Shown: one piece after another, positions 7,725 to 14,272 of the stretch
How positions within the stretch are numbered: position 1 is the stretch's first letter
Layout of the letters: every line of letters begins with the position of its first letter
Assembly: GCA_029256485.1 (NCBI GenBank)
Contig: JAQSXU010000055.1
Coordinates: forward strand, 1 to 20,693
Length of the DNA: 20,693 bases
Source of the DNA: Clostridiaceae bacterium
GTDB lineage: Bacteria > Bacillota_A > Clostridia > Clostridiales > Clostridiaceae
Direction: 5' to 3'
Translations under genes and position numbers: made by a program
The notes under the pieces: model-generated
The model's input: the letters and a program-made list of their open reading frames with translations, nothing else
Database searches by the model: none
What the model was told of the DNA's origin: nothing

Positions 7725-8567
7725 CTATGGCCTTTCAAGAGTGACTTTTCCCAGTTTGCCGCCTCTGAATTCATCTAATAACATAACTGCCACTCTATTG
7801 TAATCTATTTCTCCACCAGAGATTACATTTCCTCTTTTCCTAGCAATGTTATTTAAATTTTCTAATGAATCTTCATTTAAATCTTGGATTTTATACCTTT
7901 CCATAAGTCTTTCTGGATAAGTGCTCTGAAGCCTTTCAACTAGTTTTAATGCAAGTGTTTCTATATCCATAACCTCATCTTTTATAGCACCTGTAAACGC
8001 AAGATTATACTGCACTTCTTCACTATCAAGCTTAGGCCATAAGATTCCAGGCGTATCCATTAATTCTATGCCAATTTTAGTTTTAATCCATTGTTTTGAC
8101 TTTGTAACTCCTGGTTTATCTCCTATTTTAGCAATAGAATTCCTTGCCATTTTATTTATGAATGAGGATTTTCCTACATTAGGTATACCAACTACCATAA
8201 CCCTGTCAATAATATTTACAATACCCTTTTGCTTTTTTCTTTCATGTTTTTCTTGAAGCATTTCGTTTAAAGTCGGCTTTATGTTTTTAAGACCGTCTCC
8301 AGATAGGCTATTCACTGAAATAGCCTTTACATTTTCTCTTGATAAAAACTTTATCCATTGGCTTGTAATCTTTGCTTCACTTAAGTCACTTTTATTTAGC
8401 AAAATCAATCTTGGTTTATTTTCACAGATATCTTCAACATCAGGGTTGCTGCTGGATCTTGGTATTCTGGCATCCCTAATTTCAATTACTGCATCAACTA
8501 ATTTTAAATTTTCTTTTATTTCTCTTCTTGTTTTAGCCATGTGCCCTGGAAACCAATTTATTGCCAT
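7725..8567 (-). CDS. rbgA: RbgA/YlqF, ribosome-assembly GTPase (50S subunit)
   Basis: A circularly permuted GTPase needed late in 50S assembly. The G motifs appear in permuted order: G4 NKSD (58-61), G5-like SVNS (84-87), G1 GIPNVGKS (127-134), G2 in KPGVT (151-155), G3 DTPG (171-174). A C-terminal helical RNA-binding domain follows. The N-terminal INWFPGHMAKTRR is diagnostic of RbgA. Length 280 aa is normal. The start at 8567 is preceded by AGGAGGTG, which overlaps the region of the lepB stop codon 15 bases upstream, so the genes are translated in tandem. It lies in a lepB-rbgA-rnhB unit after the rplS terminator. Identity is certain. Confidence 0.97.
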   Translation of the reverse strand: MAINWFPGHMAKTRREIKENLKLVDAVIEIRDARIPRSSSNPDVEDICENKPRLILLNKSDLSEAKITSQWIKFLSRENVKAISVNSLSGDGLKNIKPTLNEMLQEKHERKKQKGIVNIIDRVMVVGIPNVGKSSFINKMARNSIAKIGDKPGVTKSKQWIKTKIGIELMDTPGILWPKLDSEEVQYNLAFTGAIKDEVMDIETLALKLVERLQSTYPERLMERYKIQDLNEDSLENLNNIARKRGNVISGGEIDYNRVAVMLLDEFRGGKLGKVTLERP

Positions 8568-8582
8568 ACTATCAACACCTCC

Positions 8583-9107
8583 TTACTTAAGTTTTCCCGC
8601 TGTCTTAAATGGGTAAATTCTAAAATCAGCTTTACCTACAACAAGCTTTAAATCTACAAACCCAACATCTTCAAATCTACTATCACGGCTATTATTTCTG
8701 TTGTCACCTAATACAAATATAGTTTTATCTGGAACCGTAACTTCATTAAAGTCTCTCATCTTGTTTTCTAAAATGTATGGTTCATTTTGAGGCTTATTAT
8801 TTATGTATAATTTATTATCTGTTATTCTTACTTTATCTCCGCCAACTGCCACTACTCTTTTAATAAATTTTTCTCGAGGGTTAGCTGGATATTTTATTAC
8901 AACTATATCCCCTGGTTTTGGCTGTCTAAAATAATAGGTTACTTTTTCAACAATTAATCTATCTTTATCACTCAATGTTGGGTCCATTGAATGACCATCA
9001 ACACTGACAGTTTCAAATACAAAGGTTATTATCAAAAAAGCTGCAATTAACGCAATTACAATAGACTTTGCCAGTTCAATTAATTCTTTTACCAATTGTA
9101 TCACCAT
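8583..9107 (-). CDS. lepB: Signal peptidase I
   Basis: Removes signal peptides from exported proteins at the outer face of the membrane. One N-terminal transmembrane helix (about residues 14-32, IVIALIAAFLIITFVF) is followed by the catalytic boxes: VDGHSMDPTL with nucleophile Ser40, FIKRVVAVGGD with general base Lys83, and GDNRNNSRDSR near 137-147. Single-helix, 174-aa form is typical of Gram-positive SipS-like enzymes. The start is uncertain. The listed ATG at 9107 touches AGG with no spacer, whereas an in-frame TTG at 9095 has GGTGAT four bases upstream and would give 170 aa; the active site is unaffected. A terminator lies only about 10 bases upstream, so expression depends on read-through from rplS or on an unseen promoter. 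Confidence 0.95.
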   Translation of the reverse strand: MVIQLVKELIELAKSIVIALIAAFLIITFVFETVSVDGHSMDPTLSDKDRLIVEKVTYYFRQPKPGDIVVIKYPANPREKFIKRVVAVGGDKVRITDNKLYINNKPQNEPYILENKMRDFNEVTVPDKTIFVLGDNRNNSRDSRFEDVGFVDLKLVVGKADFRIYPFKTAGKLK

Positions 9108-9112
9108 CCTAT

Positions 9113-9140
9113 ATATAAAAAAGGGACTATACTAGCCCCC
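9113..9140 (-). terminator. Terminator between rplS and lepB
   Basis: On the minus strand GGGGCTA (9133-9139) pairs with TAGTCCC (9123-9129) over a 3-base loop, with one G-U, followed by TTTTTTAT. It begins five bases after the rplS stop codon and ends almost at the lepB start. A stem of only 7 bp suggests partial termination, which would set lepB-rbgA-rnhB below rplS. Confidence 0.75.
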
Positions 9141-9144
9141 GTTT

Positions 9145-9489
9145 TTACTTTCTTTCTTTAACTTTAGCTGCCTTACCAATTCTATCTCTTAAGTAGAATA
9201 GTTTAGCTCTTCTTACTTTACCTTTTCTTACTATTTCGATCTTTTCGATAATAGGAGCGTTCACTGGGAATGTTCTTTCAACTCCAACGCCATAAGCAAC
9301 TCTTCTTACAGTAAAGGATTCTCTCAACCCTCCGTTTTGTCTCTTAAGAACTGTTCCTTCAAACATCTGAATTCTTTCTCTGTTTCCTTCTTTGATTTTA
9401 ACGTAAACTTTAACTGTGTCTCCTACATTAAAATCAGGTAAATCATTTCTGATTTGTTCAGCTTCAATAGCCTTTATTACATCTAACAT
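9145..9489 (-). CDS. rplS: 50S ribosomal protein L19
   Basis: A 114-aa large-subunit protein near the 30S-50S interface. Diagnostic segments are [10 protein letters not shown] at the N-terminus, [46 protein letters not shown] and the basic C-terminus [17 protein letters not shown]. The start at 9489 has AAGGAGG about 10 bases upstream; a nearer ATG at 9498 is out of frame. It follows trmD, as in most bacteria, but has its own strong promoter and a structured leader, and is closed by a terminator. It can therefore be made independently of trmD. Confidence 0.98.
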   Translation of the reverse strand: MLDVIKAIEAEQIRNDLPDFNVGDTVKVYVKIKEGNRERIQMFEGTVLKRQNGGLRESFTVRRVAYGVGVERTFPVNAPIIEKIEIVRKGKVRRAKLFYLRDRIGKAAKVKERK

Positions 9490-9566
9490 ATGTGCATTCC
9501 CTCCTTAAGTTAATTGACGTTCTTGCCCAGCATAATTGCAGGCAGAGGACCGCCCGTACTAGCACG
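9490..9566 (-). promoter_or_regulatory. rplS: Structured rplS leader, candidate L19 leader
   Basis: The predicted transcript starts near 9566. The GC-rich leader contains a hairpin at 9524-9544: TGCCTGCA pairs with TGCTGGGCA over the loop ATTA, with one bulged T and one G-U. It is preceded by another GC-rich block (GTACGGGCGGTCCTC) that stands out in this A/T-rich region. Autoregulatory L19 leaders are known upstream of rplS in Firmicutes. I assign it by position and structure only. Confidence 0.5.
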
Positions 9567-9572
9567 AAGTTT

Positions 9573-9601
9573 ATTTTATCATAAACACTTCAATTTTGCA
9601 A
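9573..9601 (-). promoter_or_regulatory. rplS: Sigma-A promoter of rplS
   Basis: -35 TTGCAA at 9596-9601, 17-base spacer, -10 TAAAAT at 9573-9578 with an extended TGA just upstream. It starts in the short gap after the trmD stop codon (9615). Confidence 0.75.
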
Positions 9602-9614
9602 TATTAATTGAAAA

Positions 9615-10340
9615 TTATTCTTTAGTTTGTGGAAATTTCTTCAATAAGTTACAATCTTCAGGTGAAAGCTTTAACTTTGAAAATAAATCCGGTCTTTTAC
9701 ATTTTGTTATTTTTAATGATATGCCTCTTCTCCATTTTCTTATATTTTCATGATGACCGCTGAGAAGTACTTCGGGTACTGCATCACCTTCAAAAACCGG
9801 AGGTCTTGTGTATTGAGGATATTCCAAAACGTCATTATAAAATGATTCATCTGTATAGCTTTCAGAAGAAGAAAGAACGCCTGGCACTAATCTGCATATA
9901 CTATCTATAATTGGAATACATGCCATTTCTCCTCCTGTTAAAACAAAATCACCTAAGGATATTTCGTCGTCAATATATTTATAAACCCTTTCATCAATTC
10001 CCTCATAGTGTCCACAAAGAAATATTAATTCTTTTTCCTTAGCTAATTCCTTTGCAACTTCCTCATTAAAAGTTCTTCCTCTAGGTCCTAAATATATAAC
10101 CTTACCACAATTATTGCTTTTTACAGCCTTAATGCAATCAACAATAGGCTGAACAGCCATTACCATTCCTGCTCCTCCGCCATATGGATAATCATCAACT
10201 TTTCTGTGTTTATCTTTAGTATAGTCCCTAATGTTTATTGTATTTATTTCCAGAAGGCTATTGGTAATTGCCCTTCCTATTATACTTTGATTAAAAATAT
10301 TGAACATATCAGGAAATAATGTTAATATGTGAAATTTCAT
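9615..10340 (-). CDS. trmD: tRNA (guanine-N1-)-methyltransferase (m1G37)
   Basis: Methylates G37 next to the anticodon of tRNAs reading CNN-type codons, preventing +1 frameshifts. A SPOUT-family trefoil-knot enzyme. Seen are [11 protein letters not shown] at the N-terminus, [33 protein letters not shown] and [14 protein letters not shown], the last three forming the S-adenosylmethionine knot, and the C-terminal [11 protein letters not shown] chose the ATG at 10340 (241 aa) because it forms the classic ATGA four-base overlap with the rimM stop codon. An ATG two codons upstream (10346) is also possible. It is translationally coupled to rimM, a conserved pairing. Confidence 0.97.
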   Translation of the reverse strand: MKFHILTLFPDMFNIFNQSIIGRAITNSLLEINTINIRDYTKDKHRKVDDYPYGGGAGMVMAVQPIVDCIKAVKSNNCGKVIYLGPRGRTFNEEVAKELAKEKELIFLCGHYEGIDERVYKYIDDEISLGDFVLTGGEMACIPIIDSICRLVPGVLSSSESYTDESFYNDVLEYPQYTRPPVFEGDAVPEVLLSGHHENIRKWRRGISLKITKCKRPDLFSKLKLSPEDCNLLKKFPQTKE

Positions 10341-10825
10341 TGCCATTGATCCAACGGCCTTATAATAATTTCACCTTTTTCAACGTCCATTTTAGTGACC
10401 ACGCTTTTAAGAGCTGGAATTAACAGTTCTTTTTCTCCTTTAATCCAATAAACATCATTACTTCCAGTATGTATTATTTCATTTATTTTCCCAAGGTATA
10501 TTCCATTTTCGTCTTTTACAGTGCAATTAAGAATATCTGCTTCATAATACCTTCCTTCAGGAAGCTTAACTGCATCTTCTCTAGAAACTTTTAAGACTTT
10601 AGTCTTATACTTTACTGCATCATTCAAGGTATCTATACCTTCAAATTTTAATATCGCTTTATCTGATTGAAGTTTACACCATGATACTGTTTTCTCTTCT
10701 CCATCAATATAAACTTTCTTTAATTTTCTAAACCTTTTTAGGTCATCTGTCATTGGCAGTATTTTTAATTCTCCATGTACACCATGAGTATTTATTATTT
10801 CACCAATTATTATGAACTGTTCCAT
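10337..10825 (-). CDS. rimM: RimM, 16S rRNA processing and 30S maturation factor
   Basis: Binds ribosomal protein S19 and assists maturation of the 30S head. The 162-aa protein has the N-terminal RimM barrel ([19 protein letters not shown] at about residues 4-22) and a C-terminal PRC-barrel ([13 protein letters not shown] through the [18 protein letters not shown] segment). I start it at 10825, where AAGGAG has a 7-base spacer and the protein begins as the family does. A reading frame extends 14 codons further upstream but without a ribosome site. It overlaps trmD by four bases. The khpA terminator lies about 50 bp upstream, leaving little room for a promoter, so read-through is likely. Confidence 0.96.
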   Translation of the reverse strand: MEQFIIIGEIINTHGVHGELKILPMTDDLKRFRKLKKVYIDGEEKTVSWCKLQSDKAILKFEGIDTLNDAVKYKTKVLKVSREDAVKLPEGRYYEADILNCTVKDENGIYLGKINEIIHTGSNDVYWIKGEKELLIPALKSVVTKMDVEKGEIIIRPLDQWQ

Positions 10826-10873
10826 AGCATATCTCCTTATTAAATTGAACAATTTATTACTAAGCATATATTA

Positions 10874-10904
10874 ATAAAAAGAGTTAGGTTGCACCTAACT
10901 CTTT
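10874..10904 (-). terminator. Terminator after khpA, overlapping its stop codon
   Basis: A 9-bp perfect stem GAGTTAGGT/ACCTAACTC (10893-10901 with 10881-10889) closes a 3-base loop. A/T pairs extend it to 12 bp, and T5 follows. The 5' arm extension reaches into the khpA stop codon (10903-10905), so a terminating ribosome could interfere with folding. Confidence 0.85.
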
Positions 10905-11130
10905 AAATAATTTCAACAACAACCCTTTTATTTTCTTTAATTGCTGCTGCCTTTACTACAGTTCGAATAGCCTTAGCTATTCTTCCCTGCTTTCCTATAA
11001 CCTTTCCCATATCTTCTGGTGCGACTTTCAGTTCAAGAATAATGGACTGCTCACCAGCAATCTCATTAATTTGAACCATATCTGGGTTATCAACTAATGA
11101 TTTAGCTATAATTTCAACTAATTCTTTCAT
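10903..11130 (-). CDS. khpA: KhpA (YlqC), small KH-domain RNA-binding protein
   Basis: A 75-aa protein made of one KH domain. The loop [15 protein letters not shown] (about residues 43-57) carries the GxxG RNA-binding signature. In Firmicutes KhpA partners with KhpB/Jag and affects cell elongation and many mRNAs. The start at 11130 follows the rpsP stop by 20 bases, with GGGGGT a few bases upstream. Order ffh-rpsP-khpA-rimM-trmD is highly conserved. Its end overlaps a strong terminator, so rpsP-khpA is likely a short co-transcribed unit. Confidence 0.95.
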   Translation of the reverse strand: MKELVEIIAKSLVDNPDMVQINEIAGEQSIILELKVAPEDMGKVIGKQGRIAKAIRTVVKAAAIKENKRVVVEII

Positions 11131-11150
11131 ATTTACACCCCCAGGAATTA

Positions 11151-11408
11151 CTACTTGCCACTATTTTCGCTAACTCCAGCTTTAGCAAAAAGCCTTTTAA
11201 CTATATCAGTTGGCTGTGCACCATTTTTTACCCATTCAGTAGCTTTTTCACCATCTATTTTAATAACAGCTGGTTCAGTTGTTGGGTTATAGTAGCCTAT
11301 TTCCTCAATACATCTTCCATCTCTTGGAGATCTGGAGTCTGCTACAACTACTCTGTAAAAAGGAGCTTTTTTAGCACCCATTCTTCTTAATCTTATTTTT
11401 ACTGCCAT
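11151..11408 (-). CDS. rpsP: 30S ribosomal protein S16
   Basis: An 85-aa small-subunit protein required for 30S assembly. Diagnostic segments are [31 protein letters not shown] and [10 protein letters not shown], and the C-terminal [17 protein letters not shown]. The start at 11408 has a near-perfect Shine-Dalgarno sequence (AAGGAGGTGA). It follows ffh after 68 bases. No terminator and no clear promoter are visible in that gap, so it may be co-transcribed with ffh. Confidence 0.98.
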   Translation of the reverse strand: MAVKIRLRRMGAKKAPFYRVVVADSRSPRDGRCIEEIGYYNPTTEPAVIKIDGEKATEWVKNGAQPTDIVKRLFAKAGVSENSGK

Positions 11409-11476
11409 GTTATCTCACCTCCTTTACGGAATATAAACAATATATGCTCTAGTGCCTATTTATTTATATTTGTTTT

Positions 11477-12832
11477 CTATTTAAATGGAAATTTTCCAAA
11501 TAATGCTGATTTCTTTGCAAAACCCTTTTGCATACCTTTCATTTGTTTCATCATTTTCTTCATTGCTTCAAAATCTTTAAGCATTTTATTTACTTGCTGA
11601 ATTGTAGTTCCAGATCCAGCAGATATTCTTTTTTTTCTTGACGGAGAGCTGCTTACTAATAAGGGATTTTTTCTTTCCTTTGCAGTCATAGAATTAATAA
11701 TTGCCTCAATTTTGGAAAATTCTTTTTCACCCTGACTTAAGTCCACTCCTTGAAGCTCTTTACTATTGAATCCTGGAATCATTTCAACTAACTTATTAAG
11801 AGGTCCCATCTTTTTCATTTGGTTTATATATGATAGGAAATCTTCAAGATTAAATTCCTGGCTCATGAGCCTGCTGCTCATTTCTCTTGCTTCCTTCTCG
11901 TCAATTGCCTGCTGAGCCTTCTCTATTAATGTAAGCACATCACCCATGCCTAAAATTCTTGATGCCATTCTTTCTGGGTAAAATACTTCTAAATCACTCA
12001 TCTTTTCGCCAATACCAACAAACTTTATTGGCTTACCACTCATGGCCTTAATTGATAAAGCAGCACCGCCTCTTGTATCACCGTCAAGTTTAGTTAATAT
12101 TACTCCTGTGATATCCAATTTATCATTAAAGCTGCTTGCTACATTTACTGCATCCTGTCCTGTCATAGAATCTACAACAAGAAGAACTTCATTGGGCTTT
12201 ACATTATCTTTAATATTCAATAATTCATCCATTAATTCTTCATCAATATGAAGTCTTCCGGCAGTATCAATTATAACAGTGTTCAAATTATTACTTTTTG
12301 CATATTCAATACCTGCTCTTGAAATATCTACAGGATTTACCTTATCTCCCATGGTGAACACAGGAACATCTATTTGTTTTCCAACTACTTGCAGTTGTTT
12401 AATTGCTGCAGGTCTGTATACATCACAGGCAACCAACAATGTTTTCTTATTTTTCTTTCTAAGATGAAGTGCAAGTTTACCTGCCATTGTGGTTTTACCT
12501 GCTCCTTGCAACCCTACAAGCATTATAACTGTTATTCCGGGAGTAATATCTAATTGACTTTCTGTACTCCCCATAAGTTTAACCAGTTCTTCATTTACTA
12601 CTTTTATAACCTGCTGACCAGGAGTTAAACTTTCCAGAACACCGCTGCCAGAACATTTTTCACTGACATCCTTTATAAAATCCTTAACTATCTTATAATT
12701 AACATCTGCCTCCAGCAATGCCAGCTTAACTTCTCTCATAGCTTCTTTTATATCTTTTTCAGTTAGTTTTCCCTTACCCCTAAGCTTTTTCAATGTTTCC
12801 TGAAGCTTAGTAGCTAATCCCTCAAAAGCCAT
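11477..12832 (-). CDS. ffh: Ffh, signal recognition particle protein (SRP54)
   Basis: GTPase that binds SRP RNA and signal sequences of nascent membrane and secreted proteins and delivers them to FtsY. The 451-aa protein has an N domain (about 1-90), a G domain with G1 GLQGAGKT (107-114), DTAGRLH near 190 and TKLDGDTRGG near 247, and a methionine-rich M domain (about 300-451, with MKKMMKQMKGMQKG). Length and order are normal. The start at 12832 has AGGAGGTTT with good spacing and lies 10 bases after the ylxM stop, so ylxM-ffh is one unit. The receptor ftsY lies just upstream. The SRP RNA gene is not in this window. Confidence 0.98.
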   Translation of the reverse strand: MAFEGLATKLQETLKKLRGKGKLTEKDIKEAMREVKLALLEADVNYKIVKDFIKDVSEKCSGSGVLESLTPGQQVIKVVNEELVKLMGSTESQLDITPGITVIMLVGLQGAGKTTMAGKLALHLRKKNKKTLLVACDVYRPAAIKQLQVVGKQIDVPVFTMGDKVNPVDISRAGIEYAKSNNLNTVIIDTAGRLHIDEELMDELLNIKDNVKPNEVLLVVDSMTGQDAVNVASSFNDKLDITGVILTKLDGDTRGGAALSIKAMSGKPIKFVGIGEKMSDLEVFYPERMASRILGMGDVLTLIEKAQQAIDEKEAREMSSRLMSQEFNLEDFLSYINQMKKMGPLNKLVEMIPGFNSKELQGVDLSQGEKEFSKIEAIINSMTAKERKNPLLVSSSPSRKKRISAGSGTTIQQVNKMLKDFEAMKKMMKQMKGMQKGFAKKSALFGKFPFK

Positions 12833-12842
12833 GATAAACCTC

Positions 12843-13187
12843 CTATAAATTATCCAATTCCTTTTTTATCGAAATTAGATTTTCCTTGTTTTTTTCATTT
12901 TTCTCAACATTAATTATATCCTGAATTTTATTTGATATTTTTTGCTTTTTATTATTATAAATTTTGTTTTTCTCAAATAATTTTAATTTATCTTCATAAT
13001 CTAATAATAATTTATTACATCTTTTTATTATATCATATACAGCCTGTCTTGAAGTATTTGTTAGTTCGGATATCTCCTGCAAAGACAAATCATCATTATA
13101 ATATAAGTCCAAAATATCATTTTGTTTATCTGTAAGTAAAACACCATATATATCTAACAATAAGGATAGTAAAATTCTTTCTTCCAT
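12843..13187 (-). CDS. ylxM: YlxM, helix-turn-helix protein linked to the SRP pathway
   Basis: YlxM/p13-family proteins contain a sigma-70 region-4-like helix-turn-helix. The Streptococcus homologue binds SRP components and modulates Ffh and FtsY GTPase activity. The core is seen from the start: [20 protein letters not shown], then [20 protein letters not shown] and [21 protein letters not shown] lysine- and asparagine-rich tail of about 40 residues follows. I choose the ATG at 13187 (114 aa), where the family normally begins. An in-frame ATG at 13244 (133 aa) has no ribosome site and coincides with the predicted transcription start, so it would be leaderless. The chosen ATG has AAAGGAGA unusually far upstream, with a hairpin in between (separate entry). 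It is 10 bases before ffh. Confidence 0.9.
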   Translation of the reverse strand: MEERILLSLLLDIYGVLLTDKQNDILDLYYNDDLSLQEISELTNTSRQAVYDIIKRCNKLLLDYEDKLKLFEKNKIYNNKKQKISNKIQDIINVEKNEKNKENLISIKKELDNL

Positions 13188-13194
13188 ATAAAAG

Positions 13195-13223
13195 TCAACT
13201 GAATTACAGTTGAAGTCTCCTTT
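13195..13223 (-). promoter_or_regulatory. ylxM: ylxM ribosome binding site with intervening hairpin
   Basis: AAAGGAGA (13216-13223) lies 28 bases upstream of the ATG at 13187. Between them is a perfect 7-bp stem (TCAACTG at 13207-13213 and CAGTTGA at 13195-13201) with a 5-base loop. Removing the 19-base hairpin leaves a spacing of about 9-10 bases, close to optimal. No in-frame start codon exists at normal distance from this Shine-Dalgarno sequence. Confidence 0.5.
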
Positions 13224-13249
13224 TAATAAGTTTTCATTTAACATGATTT

Positions 13250-13278
13250 ATAATACCAAAGAAATAAATAGGTGTCAA
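13250..13278 (-). promoter_or_regulatory. ylxM: Sigma-A promoter of ylxM-ffh inside the ftsY terminator
   Basis: -35 TTGACA (perfect consensus) at 13273-13278, 17-base spacer, -10 TATTAT at 13250-13255. The -35 hexamer is part of the downstream arm of the ftsY terminator hairpin. The predicted transcription start is 13242-13244. Confidence 0.75.
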
Positions 13279-13300
13279 GTATTTTTACTTAACACCTATT
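13258..13300 (-). terminator. Terminator after ftsY
   Basis: A 15-bp stem (13286-13300 with 13267-13281) with one G-U pair and the loop AAAA. It starts 29 bases after the ftsY stop. The following tract is TATTTATTTCTTT rather than a pure T-run, so read-through into ylxM is possible. Confidence 0.7.
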
Positions 13301-13328
13301 ATAAAATGCATATTTAATTTAAGTTTAA

Positions 13329-14240
13329 TTAAAATAATGCTTCTACAAACTCCTCTGGATTGAACTCCTGCAAATCCTCAATACCTTCACCAACCCCAAT
13401 CAATGTCACAGGAATATTAAGCTGATGTTTAATAGATATTACTATGCCGCCCTTAGCAGTCCCATCCAATTTAGTTAAAATCAAACCATCTAGCGGACAA
13501 ACTTCCATGAATTGTTTAGCTTGAAGAACCGCATTTTGCCCAGTAGTTGCATCTAAAACCAGGTAAGTTTTTTTATTTGCATCACTATATTCCCTATCTA
13601 TTATTCTATTGATTTTGCTTAATTCATCCATTAAGTTTTTCTTGTTATGAAGTCTTCCAGCTGTATCACAAACTAAAACGTCTGTATTTCTGGCTTTGGC
13701 AGCCTGTATAGCATCAAATACAACTGCTGCAGGGTCAGAGCCCTCCTGGTGCTTAATAATACTTACACCTGCTCTTTCACTCCAAATTTGAAGCTGGTCT
13801 ATAGCCGCTGCTCTAAATGTATCGGCAGCTGCCATCAAAACCTTATATCCATTGCGCTTTAATCTATAACAAATTTTTCCTATAGATGTTGTTTTTCCAA
13901 CTCCATTAACTCCGATAATTAAGAGTATCTCAGGTGTTTCTTTAGGAGAAATACTTCCATTTTCTTTGCCAATAATGTCTATAATTACTTCTTTTAAGCA
14001 CTGCCTAACTAGAGAAGGATCAGAAACCCTTTCTTGTCTGATCTTCTCCTTTAGTTTTTCAATTATAAAAAGTGTGGTTTCAACGCCTATATCAGCACTA
14101 ATCAATATTTCTTCAAGTTCTTCATATAAGTCATCATCAATATAAACTGCCAATTTAAGCATTTCGCTTATTTTACCAGTAAAGTTATCCTTTGTTTTTG
14201 ATAAACCTTCTTTTAATTTGTTAAAAAAACTACCAAACAT
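13329..14240 (-). CDS. ftsY: FtsY, signal recognition particle receptor
   Basis: GTPase at the membrane that pairs with Ffh to hand ribosomes to the Sec translocon. The 303-aa protein is a compact NG form without the long acidic A domain of enterobacteria, as usual in Firmicutes. Seen are the N-terminal helices with an FGSFFNKLKEGLSKTK amphipathic start, G1 GVNGVGKT (110-117), AADTFRAAAIDQL, CDTAGRLHNKKNLMDEL and LTKLDGTAKGG. The start at 14240 has GGAGGT with good spacing, 32 bases after the smc stop. smc-ftsY is a widespread Firmicute pair. It ends at a strong hairpin terminator. Confidence 0.98.
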   Translation of the reverse strand: MFGSFFNKLKEGLSKTKDNFTGKISEMLKLAVYIDDDLYEELEEILISADIGVETTLFIIEKLKEKIRQERVSDPSLVRQCLKEVIIDIIGKENGSISPKETPEILLIIGVNGVGKTTSIGKICYRLKRNGYKVLMAAADTFRAAAIDQLQIWSERAGVSIIKHQEGSDPAAVVFDAIQAAKARNTDVLVCDTAGRLHNKKNLMDELSKINRIIDREYSDANKKTYLVLDATTGQNAVLQAKQFMEVCPLDGLILTKLDGTAKGGIVISIKHQLNIPVTLIGVGEGIEDLQEFNPEEFVEALF

Positions 14241-14272
14241 TTATTTACCTCCAATAACTATTTGCTTCGGAT

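Noticed and set aside
8281..8616. 111-codon plus-strand frame opposite rbgA and lepB
   Set aside because: It is antisense to the conserved rbgA N-terminus and lepB C-terminus, has no ribosome site, and resembles no protein I know.
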